Origin: Gemmatimonadota bacterium | GTDB taxonomy: Bacteria; Gemmatimonadota; Gemmatimonadetes; Gemmatimonadales; Gemmatimonadaceae | Length of the DNA: 18,146 nucleotides | NCBI GenBank assembly: GCA_016712265.1 | Contig: JADJRJ010000008.1 | Coordinates: 1-18,146, forward strand | Direction: 5' to 3' | Shown: positions 1 through 9,038 of the stretch, piece after piece | Layout of the letters: every line of letters starts with the position of its first letter | Position numbering within the stretch: the first letter of the stretch is position 1 | Position numbers and translations under genes: made by a program | The notes under the pieces: generated by a model | The model's database searches: none | What the model was told of the DNA's origin: nothing | The model's input: the letters and a program-made list of their open reading frames with translations, nothing else

Positions 1-930
1 CCCGCGGCCCAGCCCATCGATGATGAGTCCACGTGCGCCAGAAGGCTGCACGATCGATGTAGAACACGCGCGCGGGGTCAGGCAGGCCGAGCCAGAAGGT
101 CCCATCGCCAGCGCGAGGCCAATCCCAAGCGAGGAACAGCAGCCCGGCAAGTGACGCCGACGAACCAGCGTCACAATCACGACCCGTCGGCGCAGCAACA
201 GCGGGAGACCCGCGGCCATTGACCAGCGCTGCTGCGAAAGCCCCGGCAGGACGCGCACGCATCGCCACCAGAGCACGACGGTCGCCACCAGCGCGACAGG
301 TCCGGCCGGCAGGACGTACCCCATCCAGCTGCACTGCGTCCCGGACGCATCGGTCGCCTGCAGACCGGCACTCCGCAATGCTCGTGTCCGACACCGGTGA
401 GATCAGGTCCCCTGGGTGGCCCCACGAGATCGCCCCCATCAACACGACCGGGTCGGCGCCTAACGACCCTCCAGCCCGGATACAGCAAGGGCCCGGCCCC
501 GAGATCGTCCAGAAACTGGTGCCGGTAGCGTTGGGGCTCGCATCACACGCGAGAAATACCCCACCAGTGCCAGCCTGCTGCGCCGGGATTGGAGTGTGCA
601 GGCCAGCCATGCGCAACGACGGGATCAGGCCACCTTCAGTCAGCAGCGTGCCGAGGACGCCACTGAACGAATGCAGGCGAAGTGATCATCAGACGGCGAT
701 CGGTTTGCCACATCGACCAGGACGGCCTCGGCCAGCCTGCCGGTCAGTCTCGCGCGAAGAGCGCAGCGAGGTCCGAGGCGCACGAAACAGCACGGGCCAG
801 AAAGCGCGTTCGTCCGGCGCACCATTCACGGCAGGCCAGACGACTCCCGTCAGGAAAGAGGGCGGGAGAAATCGGGGCCAGCGCGCCTGCCAGAGACCAA
901 GTCGGTACTCGAGCCGACCTGTCAGACCAG
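1..930 (-). CDS. NhaC-like Na+/H+ antiporter, partial, many frameshifts
   Basis: Read on the minus strand by switching frames, this stretch gives pieces that fit the NhaC (COG1757) antiporter family, a membrane protein exchanging Na+ for H+. Around 330-460 one frame reads GADPVVLMGAISWG and then GDLISPVSDTSI, matching the family's gate-like GD-I-P-SDT-I block. Around 250-340 comes a hydrophobic stretch, GYVLPAGPVALVATVVLWW. Near 1-60 comes ARGLIIDGLGRG, a segment I remember from antiporters of this group. Near 650-700, DDHFACI resembles the family's FDDYFN motif. No single frame stays correct for more than about 100 codons, so the start (perhaps near 930) is a guess and the gene continues past the left edge. 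The family call rests on these motifs in the correct order. It is tentative because every junction is inferred. Confidence 0.42.
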
Positions 931-1047
931 TTCAGCTACGTTCCCGGGAGAAAAGTTCGCGGAGATAAGGCCCCGTCACCGCGACGGAAAGGGGTCGCGA
1001 TGCCGCCGTCACCACCGTAGGTTCAATGGGTCTCCTCCCGGCGCCAC

Positions 1048-1392
1048 GTGACCGACGCGAGCTTTTTCCGCGACTCTACGACCTCCGGGTCGAGGTTCTT
1101 GCCACGGATCGCCCCATGGTCTGCAACCATCCGGCCAACATATGGTTCGAGCTGCACGGGAGAACTCTGCGCTTGCCAGAAAACAGCCAGTCCTTTCCGC
1201 TGTACCCGCTGTACGCGCTCCTCCCCATCCTGCCAATGGCGGCGGATGACCGATCCCGCCGACTGGATGACCGCCGACGCACGGACATCGCCCCCCCGGA
1301 TCCCTATTGTGGCGGCCGCTTTCCCATCACCCGCACGGGGATGCGCCCGGGTTTCCGCCATGGCGACGTCACCATCGTCCCCATGCCCCTGA
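1048..1392 (+). CDS. TIGR04076 family protein, frameshifted
   Basis: Small soluble protein of the TIGR04076 family, whose function is unknown. The main frame reads LYDLRVEVLATDRPMVCNHP, then WFELHG, LRLPENSQSFPLYPLYALLP, and later PDPYCGGRFPITRTG and FRHGDVTIVPMP. This is the family layout: an N-terminal strand followed by Cys-Asn-His, a 'LYPL-ALLP' helix, a 'DP-DWM' segment and a closing 'C/P-DP-CGG-F-I-RTG' strand. The expected TDPADWMTADA segment is present at about 1248-1280 but in another frame, so there is a pair of compensating indels near 1235 and 1290. A GTG at 1048 (VTDAS...) with one early indel, or the ATG at 1026, could be the start. TGA at 1390-1392 gives a natural end after one more indel. 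The length of about 115 residues suits the family. Confidence 0.6.
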   Translation: MTDASFFRDSTTSGSRFLPRIAPWSATIRPTYGSSCTGELCACQKTASPFRCTRCTRSSPSCQWRRMTDPADWMTADARTSPPRIPIVAAAFPSPARGCARVSAMATSPSSPCP

Positions 1393-1965
1393 CGCCTGAT
1401 CATGCGGACCACCATCGCACTCCTCGAAGCCGAGTACTGCACGCTACAAAGAGAAGCACAGGAGCCACCTTCGCCCAGCAGTGAAGCCCAGCTCGGGATG
1501 CACGCCAGAAACCTCCAACCCGGTCGCCACGATCGTCGCTTTATAATACTGACGGCCTCACGTCCCGCTTCTGCAGCTTTCTCACGACCGACGGCGAAAA
1601 GCCGCGCGGCGGCAGCGCGAGAGGAAGTTCACCAACCGCAACGTATCGCGAGACATTCCTCCTCAGAAGTGGAACGGGGATGGCAGGTGTTGTTCGACAC
1701 ATAGGCACTGGTCGACGACGACCTCTCCCGCTTGATGGTGATCCGCGGACGCAGGGGCTGCACCGTAGGTGAGACTGCACCGCTCCCTCGCGCCACGCCG
1801 CACGTCCCACGTGAGCAGGTCCAGTTCTAAGGAAGGTGATGAAGGGAACGACCTGGAACTACCTGTCCATTCCCTTACCTGGCGGTACGGCGGCGTACAA
1901 CGCCAACCCGACGCGCGAAGCCGCCCACGTCCCGCGCATGGTCCCCCCTCACCATTCACCCTCCA
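1393..1965. other. Unassigned stretch with coding-like patches
   Basis: No gene can be reconstructed here. On the plus strand one frame gives GWQVLFDT, a stop, and then ALVDDDLSRLMVIRGRRG (about 1681-1760). Another gives KGTTWNYLSIPLPGGTAAYN (about 1840-1897). Both look like real protein rather than frame noise, which suggests one or two genes with many indels. I do not recognise the family. Confidence 0.3.
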
Positions 1966-1970
1966 TCACC

Positions 1971-2100
1971 ATACGACCTACGCGTTTCACCCTCCTCGCC
2001 CTGTTCCCGCCGCCGCCGCCTGCACGCAGCCGAAAAGCCGGCAGACACCGCAGGCGACTTCGCTCCGGCCACGCCACCCTGTTATGGCGGTATCATGAAG
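1971..2100 (+). CDS. Possible lipoprotein N-terminus, garbled
   Basis: The reading RPTRFTLLALF, followed after one frame change by AAACTQPKS, resembles a bacterial lipoprotein leader: a basic start, a hydrophobic core, and a cysteine (codon 2021-2023) after small residues. The expected ATG reads ATA at 1971. Nothing downstream can be followed in one frame, although a later patch (2517-2603) may belong to the same protein. The mature protein is not recognised. Confidence 0.2.
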
Positions 2101-2103
2101 GAG

Positions 2104-2945
2104 ACGTCAGCCGGGTGGAGCAAACTTCAGATTATTATTAGCCACCGCCATCCCGGCCTAACAAGTACGACTACCGCCCTCGGCTGGCGTTGCGCTCGGT
2201 GAGGGAAGTGGTGATGCACGTCTTGACCGACAACTCCGCTTCATCCCGGCTGCGGCGGCGGGAACGCGCGCCGGCAACCGGGAATCGTCCCCGACAACTA
2301 CGCGTCGGTGGTCATACCTGAAAGCGCGCCATCTCTGCCGGACTCCGCAGTGAAGGAAGTGCAGGCGTCGTTTGCTGTCATGGAAAAAGCTGGGCGATGC
2401 AGGCGGCCACGCCAGGGCGATAACCGCGAAGCCGCATCTTCAGCGCCGAATCGACGGGGCGGCGAGTGTGGATCATAGCGACCGCACGCACCTGCCAGGC
2501 CTTATAGGGCAGATGATTTTCGCTGTACGCGAACAACGTCACCCCGCCGTGGAGCAAGTGGGACGCTCGCGGTAGCCTCCCAGCGTGGATGACCGTGCCG
2601 TGAAGCCTGCCCTCGATTTAATCAAGGTTGGGTGGCGGCTAGCCAACAGGCACGACTTCGTAGATCGCGCCGCCCCCTCGCCCGGACAGACGCGCCTTCG
2701 CCAACGCCGGCGTGGCTCCGCATTCGACTGCTGCCGACATCTGTGCGGTCGAAGGCGCTGATCGGCAAATTTCTCCGCACGGTACCGCCAGAACCGTAGG
2801 GATCCATACCAAATGCGTGCCGGATATAGGACTTAGCTCGATACGCCGGCCATCCAGACCATGGCACTTGCACGATCCAGCGCTCGCGCGACCTTATGGG
2901 GTCCCTGTGATCGGGCTCATTTGTGCGGTTTCACCGGTGGGACTA
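2104..2945. other. Unassigned stretch, one clear coding-like patch
   Basis: Most of this 0.84 kb gives no sustained protein signal. Plus-strand patches that look genuine are VKEVQASFAVMEKAG (about 2350-2395) and, at 2517-2603, an open stretch reading SLYANNVTPPWSKWDARGSL and ending in TGA. They could be the middle and C-terminus of one small secreted protein broken by indels, possibly the one whose lipoprotein-like leader lies near 1971. No family is recognised. Confidence 0.25.
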
Positions 2946-2949
2946 CGCG

Positions 2950-3160
2950 GAGATTATGTCGCCGCGGCGCAGGCGCTTCGCGGCCGACCTGCGCCCACGT
3001 GGGCTGTTCGAACGACTCGGCCTGACCAGCTCGGGCGTGCTACAGCTCAAGGCCCCGCCCGCCGGCGTGCCCACGCTCGCCACCCGCCAGGTGCGGTACT
3101 CGCTGCTCGACCGGCGGCCAGCGGCGACGGTGACGGCGCTGTCTCTAAGATCCACGGGAT
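2950..3160 (+). other. Coding-like patch of unknown family
   Basis: The plus-strand frame passing through 2971-3150 reads GLFERLGLTSSGVLQLKAPP and then TLATRQVRYSLLDRRPAATV. This is varied, protein-like composition, unlike the Arg/Pro/Ala-rich noise of shadow frames. The patch is bounded by apparent frame breaks near 2965 and 3155. I do not recognise a family and give no function. Confidence 0.25.
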
Positions 3161-3279
3161 CGGCCTGCTGTGTTATCGGCGCGCTCGCCGGTGGCTTTAC
3201 CATGAGCGATGGATGGGTACACCGGAGCCCGCCAGACCGTAAGTCGGTCCGCAGTGAAGTACAAACTCATCATCGATGC

Positions 3280-3303
3280 AAAAAAAAAAAAAAAAAAAAA
3301 AAA
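3280..3303. repeat. 24-base poly(A) run
   Basis: An uninterrupted run of 24 adenines in DNA that is otherwise strongly GC-rich. No gene structure or hairpin next to it would make it a terminator. It lies inside the most error-laden part of the window, so a sequencing or assembly artefact (homopolymer call, read junction or gap patch) is more likely than a biological feature. Confidence 0.95.
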
Positions 3304-4930
3304 GTCAGCGGATGGACGCGATTCCAGATACTGCTCAAGAAGCTGGACGCGGTCCCGCGTTCACGGTGTGAGCATCGGCGCAGTCGCCATTCGCTGGTTC
3401 GCCAGGGCAGCCCAGGAGTTCAGGCGCATGATCGTGGGTGCGCGCCACGCGAGCCACCTCGCCCACGACGCTGGCCCCGCGCTCTCCGCTGGCGTTTGCC
3501 GACCGCGACCGCGCAGAGATCGACACCACGTCTCGCCGAGCTGACGGTTCCGCCGGGGACGGCGCCTACGAGCTCGAGCGTGACCGCGGCGGTCGCCACG
3601 GGCGCACATCATGCGCTTCACAACTTCCGTAGACAGAGCTGATTGTTTGGGTGGCTGGGCCATGCCACGGGGACCCGCGCACTGTCACATCGCTCCACCC
3701 GGAACCGTTGCAGGCGCGTGCGGCACCTACCTAACCAATTCCACAGGCAGACGGCGAACCTTGCCGGTCGGCAACAAGCGCGGCGGGTTTCACCGGCGAT
3801 GGTCGCCACATCGCATTCGTTTTGGTGTCGGACGGCTCCTCTCCGAACCGGACGGCACTGACGCGATCCGGGCGGCCGACCGGCGGTTCCTGCCAGCCAC
3901 GTCAGGAAGGACTCTACGGATGCGGGGGTCTGGTCAGAGACTTGCTTACCAGTACCTGTGAGACGCACACCAACTATGGTATGCATAGGTCCTGATGCTG
4001 CGAAACCTGAGGCTTGAGGAAGTTCCGGCGGCTTTTGCGGAAGGCGGCCCTGAACCGTTATCCGTCCACCAACACCAAGCGCGTCATTGGCGTGGCCTGA
4101 TCCCCGGCATCGGCACGGACTGCGACGACAACGCTCCGATAAGCGACCCGACCGCCGCCATCACTCATAAGCGCCGCAGCCCCCAGCGCCGCCAGCCGAA
4201 AAGCAACCCGCGTCGCCGCTCCTACTGAGCCGACGCCGGGGTGGTTACCCGTTGGAGAGCAACCTCGACGGTAGGAGGCCGTCATCCGGCGCGCCGGGTT
4301 GCCGTTTCGGACGCGTCGCCCCCGCGCGACGCCGTGTGTGGCCCCTATTAGCCGGGCGGCCGGTGGGGACCGGTCAGGCACCCAAATCCGCAGGTCGGCG
4401 CAGGCCCCCCTCACGATCCACCTCAATACGCACCGGCCCGGGCCGGCTGAGCCGTCACCGCCGACGGCTTAACGCTCGATGAGCGGTCCCCAACCGACGT
4501 GTTCCTTGCACATCTATGCAGGGGCTGGAGGGTTGTCTTTACCGGCGCAGTTCCCCACGGGTTCCCCCGCAGGTTCACAACTCAATCCTCCCCACCATGG
4601 CCGCACGTAGCCGCCATAAGCTCCGCCAGCGCCCGGCAAGTCCGCCCGCAGAAGACCACGCGGCAGGGCTTCCCCCGAGCCAAGCACCCCTCCGCGCAGC
4701 TCGGCTGACGTGGTCGGGCACTCCGCGCGGGCAAGTACGACAATCGCCCCTACGCCGAGCTGGCCGAAAAGTGGGGAGTCTCCCCGCGGCGATCTCCCCT
4801 CGCCCGCACAGGAAAAATATAGACCTCGCTCCCCCCGGTCCCAAGAAGCCCTGCGAAGCCTACCGACCTGAAGCGCTCCCGGCGCCGGCCGGCTGGTACC
4901 CGCGCGGCCGCGGAAGTCGAGGTAGCTTTC
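3304..4930. other. Unassigned garbled stretch of 1.6 kb
   Basis: No gene can be reconstructed. One plus-strand patch at 3786-3845 reads GFTGDGRHIAFVLVSDGSSP, resembling a PD40/TolB beta-propeller blade (F-PDG-xIAF-SDG), but no second blade could be found. On the minus strand, ATRVAFRLAALGAAALM (about 4160-4215) resembles a signal peptide. On the plus strand near 4730-4785 a patch reads GKYDNRPYAELAEKWGVSPR. None is enough to name a gene. The longest open frames here are Arg/Pro/Gly-rich and look like shadow frames. Confidence 0.3.
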
Positions 4931-4933
4931 GGG

Positions 4934-6062
4934 ATGCACGCATCCCGGCCTTCCTTCCTGATCGCAGCGGGCGCAACCGCGCCCGCCACCTCGGCGCGCT
5001 GAGTTCTGCCGCCGGGCGCCGTCCTCGACAGCACTGGCGCCCGGTTGCAGGCCTGGTCGACTCCTCGCCCGCGCCAACCCCCTCCATCTCGGCATCTCTC
5101 CCTCGCGGTCATCGGCCGCGGGGGATGTATTGCGCGGGGGCGGCCGGTGTCGCCGCTTTCGGACCACGGGCGCACGGCTCACCCCGGCGTTTGCCCATCG
5201 GATCGCCAACACGCGGGACGTATGTGGCCGCCGCGGCGATGCGGCTCGTTGAGGACGGGCGCCTGTCGCTCGACGACCGGATCACACAGCGGCTCTCAAC
5301 CGGGCACCTCGCCGCCCTGCGGCGCGACGGATACGACGTCGATCGCATGACCGTTCGGCACCTGATCACCCACCGGGCGGGGATCTACGACTACGCGATG
5401 GACGACCGCTTTATCGCAGCGACCCTCGCACGACCAACGTACCGATGGACCCGCAGCGAACAGGTGGACTCGGCGATGGCCTGGGGGCCCCGTATGGCGC
5501 GCCGGGTCAGGTCTACCACTACACGGACACCGGCTACCTCCTGCTCGCCGAGGTGATCGAGCGGATCACCGGGCAGGATTAGCGCCCTCGCTGCGCTCGC
5601 TGCTGAACTTCGAGCGCCTTCAGCTGGGGCGACCTGGCTGGAGAGTTGTAGCCGCAGCCCGCCACCGCCGGCCGCGCGCCCACCAGTACATCGGCCCGCA
5701 GGACACCATGGCTTTGACGCCAGTGTTGACCTGTACGGCGGCGGCGGGCTGGTTGCGACGCCGATGGATATGGCGCGGTTCACGCGGGCCCTGCTGACCG
5801 GGCACGTGTTTCGCTCCCCGGCCACGTTGACGCTGATGAAAACCACCATGGGGTCGTCGGGCGCGCCGCGGGTGTACGCGGCGGGGTTGTCCGGCGTGCG
5901 AGTGGGGAATGCGGAGGGATGGGGACACTCCGGCTTCTGGAACACCTGGTCGTACCACTTTCCGGCGCAGGATGTCACCCTGGCGGCGTCGGTCACCGAG
6001 CAAACGGACCGCACGGTGTCCCGGGCCCTCTCGAGCAGGCGACGCATGTTGTCTTTCGCTAG
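4934..6062 (+). CDS. Exported serine hydrolase (beta-lactamase/S12-like), frameshifted
   Basis: Serine hydrolase of the class C beta-lactamase/S12 esterase fold (PF00144), probably exported. ATG 4934 begins a leader-like MHASRPSFLIAAGATAPA. Pieces then appear in family order in different frames: LDSTGARLQAWST (about 5020), YVAAAAMRLVEDGRLSLDDR (about 5221-5280), VRHLITHRAGIYDY (about 5352-5393), YHYTDTGYLLLAEVIERITG (5514-5573; the Y-x-N motif reads Y-T-D), GGGGLVATPMDMARF (about 5740) and WGHSGFWNTWSYH (about 5920-5958; the H-S-G element standing in for KTG). The SxxK site reads S-P-T-R at 5203-5214 next to an indel, so a true Lys-to-Arg change cannot be separated from error. At least five indels are needed. 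A frame ending EQATHVVFR then TAG at 6060-6062 is the likely terminus and would overlap the next gene by 17 nt. The physiological substrate is unknown. Confidence 0.75.
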
Positions 6063-6922
6063 GGCACGGATCCTCCTTGCCGTCGCCGCGTGGCTTCCGC
6101 TGCAGGCGCTCGCACAAGGCACGCTGTTCGTCGTTGGCGGTGGGCCGCAACCGGAGGCCCTCGTGCGGGAGTTTGTTGAGCTGGCCGGCGGCCGTGGGCG
6201 GGCCCACATCGTGGTGATGGCGATGGCCAGCGCCGACGGCGAGAAGAGTGGCGAGGACAAGGCGAAGCAGTTGCGCGGGCTTGGGGCGACCGCGACCAAC
6301 CTGTGGATCAACCGCCGGCAGGCCGACAGCGATTCGGTGGCCCGCCTGCTCGACGGGGCGACGGGGATCTGGTTGGCGGTGGACTGCAGACCCGTCTGGC
6401 CGATGTCATTGTGGGGACACGAGTCGGCGCCGCCATCCGGGCCCGCTACGCGGCTGGTGCCGTGATTGGCGGGACGTCGGCCGGCGCCGCCGTCATGTCC
6501 ACCCCGATGATCACTGGGGATGAGCGCCGGCGGGGCGGCGACCGGTACCCGGATGATTCCTCGGCCATCTTCATCACGATCGATCGCCAGAACGTCGAGA
6601 CGGCCACCGGCCTCGACCTGTTGACCCAGGTGGTCATCGACCAGCACTTCGTGCGCCGCAGCGGCATAACCGCCTGCTCTCCCTCGTCCTCGAGGGACCG
6701 GTCCGACTCGGTGCAGGCATCGACGAGTCGACCGCGCTGGTGATCGAGCCCTCGGGCGGTTGGCGGGTGAGCGGGGCAAGCACCGTCGTGATCTATGATG
6801 CGCGCCAGGCCACCGCCGGGCCCGCCACCTCACCGTTAGGCGGCAGCGGGATCATGACCCACGTGTTGCCGGCCGGATCGCGCTTTGATCCTGCGAGCGG
6901 CCGAGCCACCCTGCCCCGCTGA
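6046..6922 (+). CDS. Exported cyanophycinase-like S51 peptidase, frameshifted
   Basis: Peptidase family S51. Cyanophycinases of this family cut the cyanophycin polymer (poly-Asp backbone with Arg side chains) into beta-Asp-Arg dipeptides. ATG 6046 opens a signal peptide, MLSFARARILLAVAAWLPLQ, ending near ALAQ, so the enzyme should be exported. Then follow TLFVVGGGPQPEALV, the GGLQTRL element after an indel near 6375 (GGDQ in relatives), the nucleophile elbow GGTSAGAAV with Ser at 6477-6479, and VIDQHF with His at 6645-6647. After a second indel near 6663 come RLLSLVLEG and GIDESTAL, whose Glu would be the third catalytic residue. All triad residues are present. The restored length is about 291 residues, usual for exported homologues. 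TGA is at 6920-6922. It probably overlaps the serine hydrolase, suggesting co-transcription. True substrate is uncertain, because S51 also contains other Asp-specific enzymes. Confidence 0.83.
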
Positions 6923-6981
6923 CCGACGGTTCGTCCCAGCAGTGGTTTCCTGACGCCGGGCAACACCCCTACCTTGACGCC

Positions 6982-7454
6982 ATGCGACCTCGCCGATTCC
7001 TGCTCGCCCTGCTCGGGGCACCGCCTGGCTGCGTGCAGGAACTCGACGCCAAAGGTCGAGCTGGACCCGGTCTCCCTTGAGTTGAGTGTCTCCACCCAGA
7101 CCCTCACCCTGGGACGCGCCGATACCATTCGCGTCGCGGTCGTCAACAATCTGGAACAGCCGGTTCGCCTGACGTTCGGGAACCTGTGCCAGGTGTTTGT
7201 GACGGTGCGCAATCGCGAGGGCGATATCGTCGCCCCGCGCGATGGCCGGCCCGCGTGCCTCCCGGTGCAGTCGCAGCTTGCGATCCCGATCGGGGCCGGC
7301 AGGTCTTCACGACGGTGTGGACGGGCGGCCTCGACTTCGCCCCGCCCGATACCCCGACCAAGGTCCCCCGGGGACCCACTTCGTCTCCGCCGAACTGATC
7401 GCGCGCGGCTACTCGACGCTCGCGCCGGCGTTTCGGGTTGATGTGACGCAATAG
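6982..7454 (+). CDS. BsuPI-like lipoprotein, frameshifted
   Basis: Small secreted lipoprotein. MRPRRFLLALLGA from ATG 6982, then after one indel LAACRNSTPKVELDP, gives a leader with an L-A-A-C lipobox. The mature part reads TLTLGRADTIRVAVVNN, PVRLTFGNLCQVFVTVRN, VFTTVWTGGLDFAPPDT, and PPGTHFVSAELIARG up to TAG at 7452-7454. The order of a beta-sandwich strand with L-TF, a V-V-N/D-G strand, an F-x-x-x-W strand and 'PPGTY/H' matches the intracellular proteinase inhibitor BsuPI domain (PF12690), which in many bacteria is simply a secreted beta-sandwich of unknown role. At least three indels (near 7010, 7305 and 7370) break it. It follows the S51 gene by 59 nt on the same strand. No Shine-Dalgarno sequence is visible, so the start is chosen from the leader. 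Inhibitor activity is not implied. Confidence 0.6.
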
Positions 7455-7459
7455 GGCGA

Positions 7460-7590
7460 AACTGCCACTGCGAAGCACGCGCAGGGGGGGGGGGCCGGGC
7501 CGGGGGGTACGGGCAGCTCGAGCGGCACGGGCGGTACGCGCGGTACGCTTCCCGTGCTGCCCTGACCTCTCGTGCTCCTCGTGCTGCATC
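7460..7590. repeat. 9-nt-period intergenic hairpin repeat, copy A
   Basis: First of three related intergenic elements. It starts with ACTGCCACTGCGAAGCACG, continues with 9-mers of the type GCACGGGCG/GTACGGGCA, then turns into reverse-complement 9-mers (CGTGCTGCC, CTCGTGCTC, CTCGTGCTGC). The arms can pair: GGGCAGC at 7511-7517 with GCTGCCC at 7556-7562, and an outer GGT at 7506-7508 with ACC at 7565-7567. An 11-base G run (7484-7494) interrupts this copy and is probably a sequencing error. It lies between the BsuPI-like and M19 genes. Confidence 0.75.
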
Positions 7591-7650
7591 CGTTGATCTT
7601 GCCCCTTGCGGCTCCTCCTCCACCCGCTAGCGTCTCACGAAGCGCACCTC

Positions 7651-7655
7651 AGGAG
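7651..7655 (+). promoter_or_regulatory. Shine-Dalgarno AGGAG for the M19 gene
   Basis: AGGAG ends 6 nt before ATG 7662 and fixes that codon as the M19 dipeptidase start. It is one of only two convincing ribosome-binding sites in the window. Confidence 0.7.
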
Positions 7656-7661
7656 CCCTGC

Positions 7662-8909
7662 ATGCTGCACCGACTTGTCACTCTGATCGCATTCGCCCCC
7701 GCCCTCCTGCTCGCCCAGGACCCCCACATGGCCAAGGCGCGACGCGTGTTGGCCACCACGCCGCTCGTGGACGGGCACAACGACCTCCCCTGGGTCATTC
7801 GCAACAACAAGGCCGCCCCAAGGACGTCGAGGCCTACGACCTCACCAAGCGCACCACGGGGCACACCGACCTCGCCCGACTGCGCAGTGGGATGGTTGGC
7901 GGCCAGTTCTGGTCGGTCTACATCCCCGGTGAGATTAAGGATTCCGGCTTCGCGAAGGTGCAGCTCGAGCAGATCGACATCATGCGACAGGTCCTGCGCA
8001 AGTACCCGCAGGCCATGACGCCGGCCCTCACCGCCGCCGACGTGCGATCGGCATTCGCGAAAAAGCGCATTGGCTCCTTGCTCGGCATGGAAGGCGGCCA
8101 CGCCATCGAGAACTCACCGGCGCCCTCCGCGCCTACTACGACATGGGGTGCGCTACAGGACCTCACCCACAACGTCACCCTGACTGGGCCGACGCCGGCA
8201 ACGGCGAGCAGAAACACGGCGGGCTGACGAAGTTCGGTGAAGAGGTCGTGCGCGAGATGAACCGCCTGGGGATGCTCGTCGACCTCGCCCATACCTCGCC
8301 CTCGACGATGAGCGATGCGCTCAACGTGGCCGAAGCGCCCGTCATCTGGTCGCACGCCTGCACGCGCGCGATCACCGACGTCCCGCGCAATGTGCCGGAC
8401 TCCATCCTGCGTCGGCTCCCGCAGAACGGCGGCGTGTTGATGGTGACCTTCGTCCCGGGGTTCCTGTCGCAGAAGGTGGCGGACTACAGCATCGTGCGAC
8501 GTGGCAAGATGATCCAGCTGCAGAGCCAATACGGCGCGGACACGGCCGGCCTCAACCGCGAGCTGCGGGAGTGGGAGCGCACGAACCCGCCCGTGCGGGC
8601 CACCATCAGGACGTGGCCGACCACATCGACCACGTGCGCAAGATCGCCGGGGTGAATCACGTGGGGATCGGGTCCGACTTTGATGGGATCGACGATGTCG
8701 TCGAGGGCCTGGAAGACGTGTCGAAGTACCCGGCCCTGTTCGCTGAACTGTCGCGTCGCGGCTGGACCGAAGGCGACCTGCGCAAGCTCGCCGGAGAAAA
8801 CGTGCTCCGCGCGATGCGCCAGGCCGAGCTGGCGAGCGCGCGGCTGCGTCGTATGCGGGGGCCATCCACGCGAACGATTGAGCAGATGGATGGGCGGCCG
8901 CGGATGTAG
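7662..8909 (+). CDS. Exported M19 (renal-type) dipeptidase, frameshifted
   Basis: Zinc dipeptidase of peptidase family M19, which hydrolyses dipeptides of broad type. The signal peptide MLHRLVTLIAFAPALLLAQ places it outside the cytoplasm. Family motifs appear in order across frames: LVDGHNDLPW (His-x-Asp metal ligands), LRSGMVGGQFWSVY, GSLLGMEGGHAIEN (bridging Glu), LTHNVTL and DWADAGNGEQKHGGL, FGEEVVREMNRLGMLVDLAH, APVIWSHACTRAI (ligand His), DVPRNVPDSIL, and VGIGSDFDGID. The C-terminus ends at 8909 in a frame running on from this last motif. Length of about 415 residues is normal. Indels lie near 7820, in a cluster at 8110-8190, and near 8610. It stands alone between repeat copies A and B and is convergent with the amidohydrolase. 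Its dipeptide substrate is unknown; use on beta-Asp-Arg released by the exported S51 enzyme is only a hypothesis, since isoaspartyl bonds normally need dedicated enzymes. Confidence 0.88.
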
Positions 8910-8912
8910 GGG

Positions 8913-9023
8913 GAACTGAAACTGCAACTGCCACTGCGAAGCACGGGCGGTACGAGCAGCACGCGCGGCACGGGCGGTACGCTTCTCGTGCTGCTCTGAC
9001 CTCTCGTGCGGCTCGTGCTGCAT
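8913..9023. repeat. 9-nt-period intergenic hairpin repeat, copy B
   Basis: A six-base array (AACTGA, AACTGC, AACTGC, CACTGC) leads into GAAGCACGGGCG and further 9-mers. These are followed by CGTGCTGCTCTGACCTCTCG and the closing CTCGTGCTGCATC shared with copy A. GAGCAGCACG (8954-8963) pairs perfectly with CGTGCTGCTC (8987-8996) across a 23-nt loop, and GGT (8949-8951) can pair with ACC (8999-9001). It lies 3 nt after the M19 stop, in the convergent gap before the amidohydrolase, which suits a terminator-like or other RNA-hairpin role. Confidence 0.8.
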
Positions 9024-9038
9024 CAGTTGAGAGCCCCA

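Noticed and set aside
2930..2990. ABC-transporter permease motif (GLRGDYVAAAQAL)
   Set aside because: Only this short resemblance; the neighbouring patch does not fit a permease and no second permease motif is present.
4514..5212. Long minus-strand open frame of 232 codons
   Set aside because: Gly/Arg/Pro-rich composition without any motif; it overlaps the plus-strand serine hydrolase N-terminus and is a shadow frame.
5391..6833. 480-codon minus-strand open frame
   Set aside because: It is the complement of the serine hydrolase and S51 peptidase, whose family motifs are clear on the plus strand.
7606..7633. Possible promoter TTGCGG-16 nt-TAGCGT before the M19 gene
   Set aside because: Matches are weak and such hexamers are common by chance; noted but not listed.
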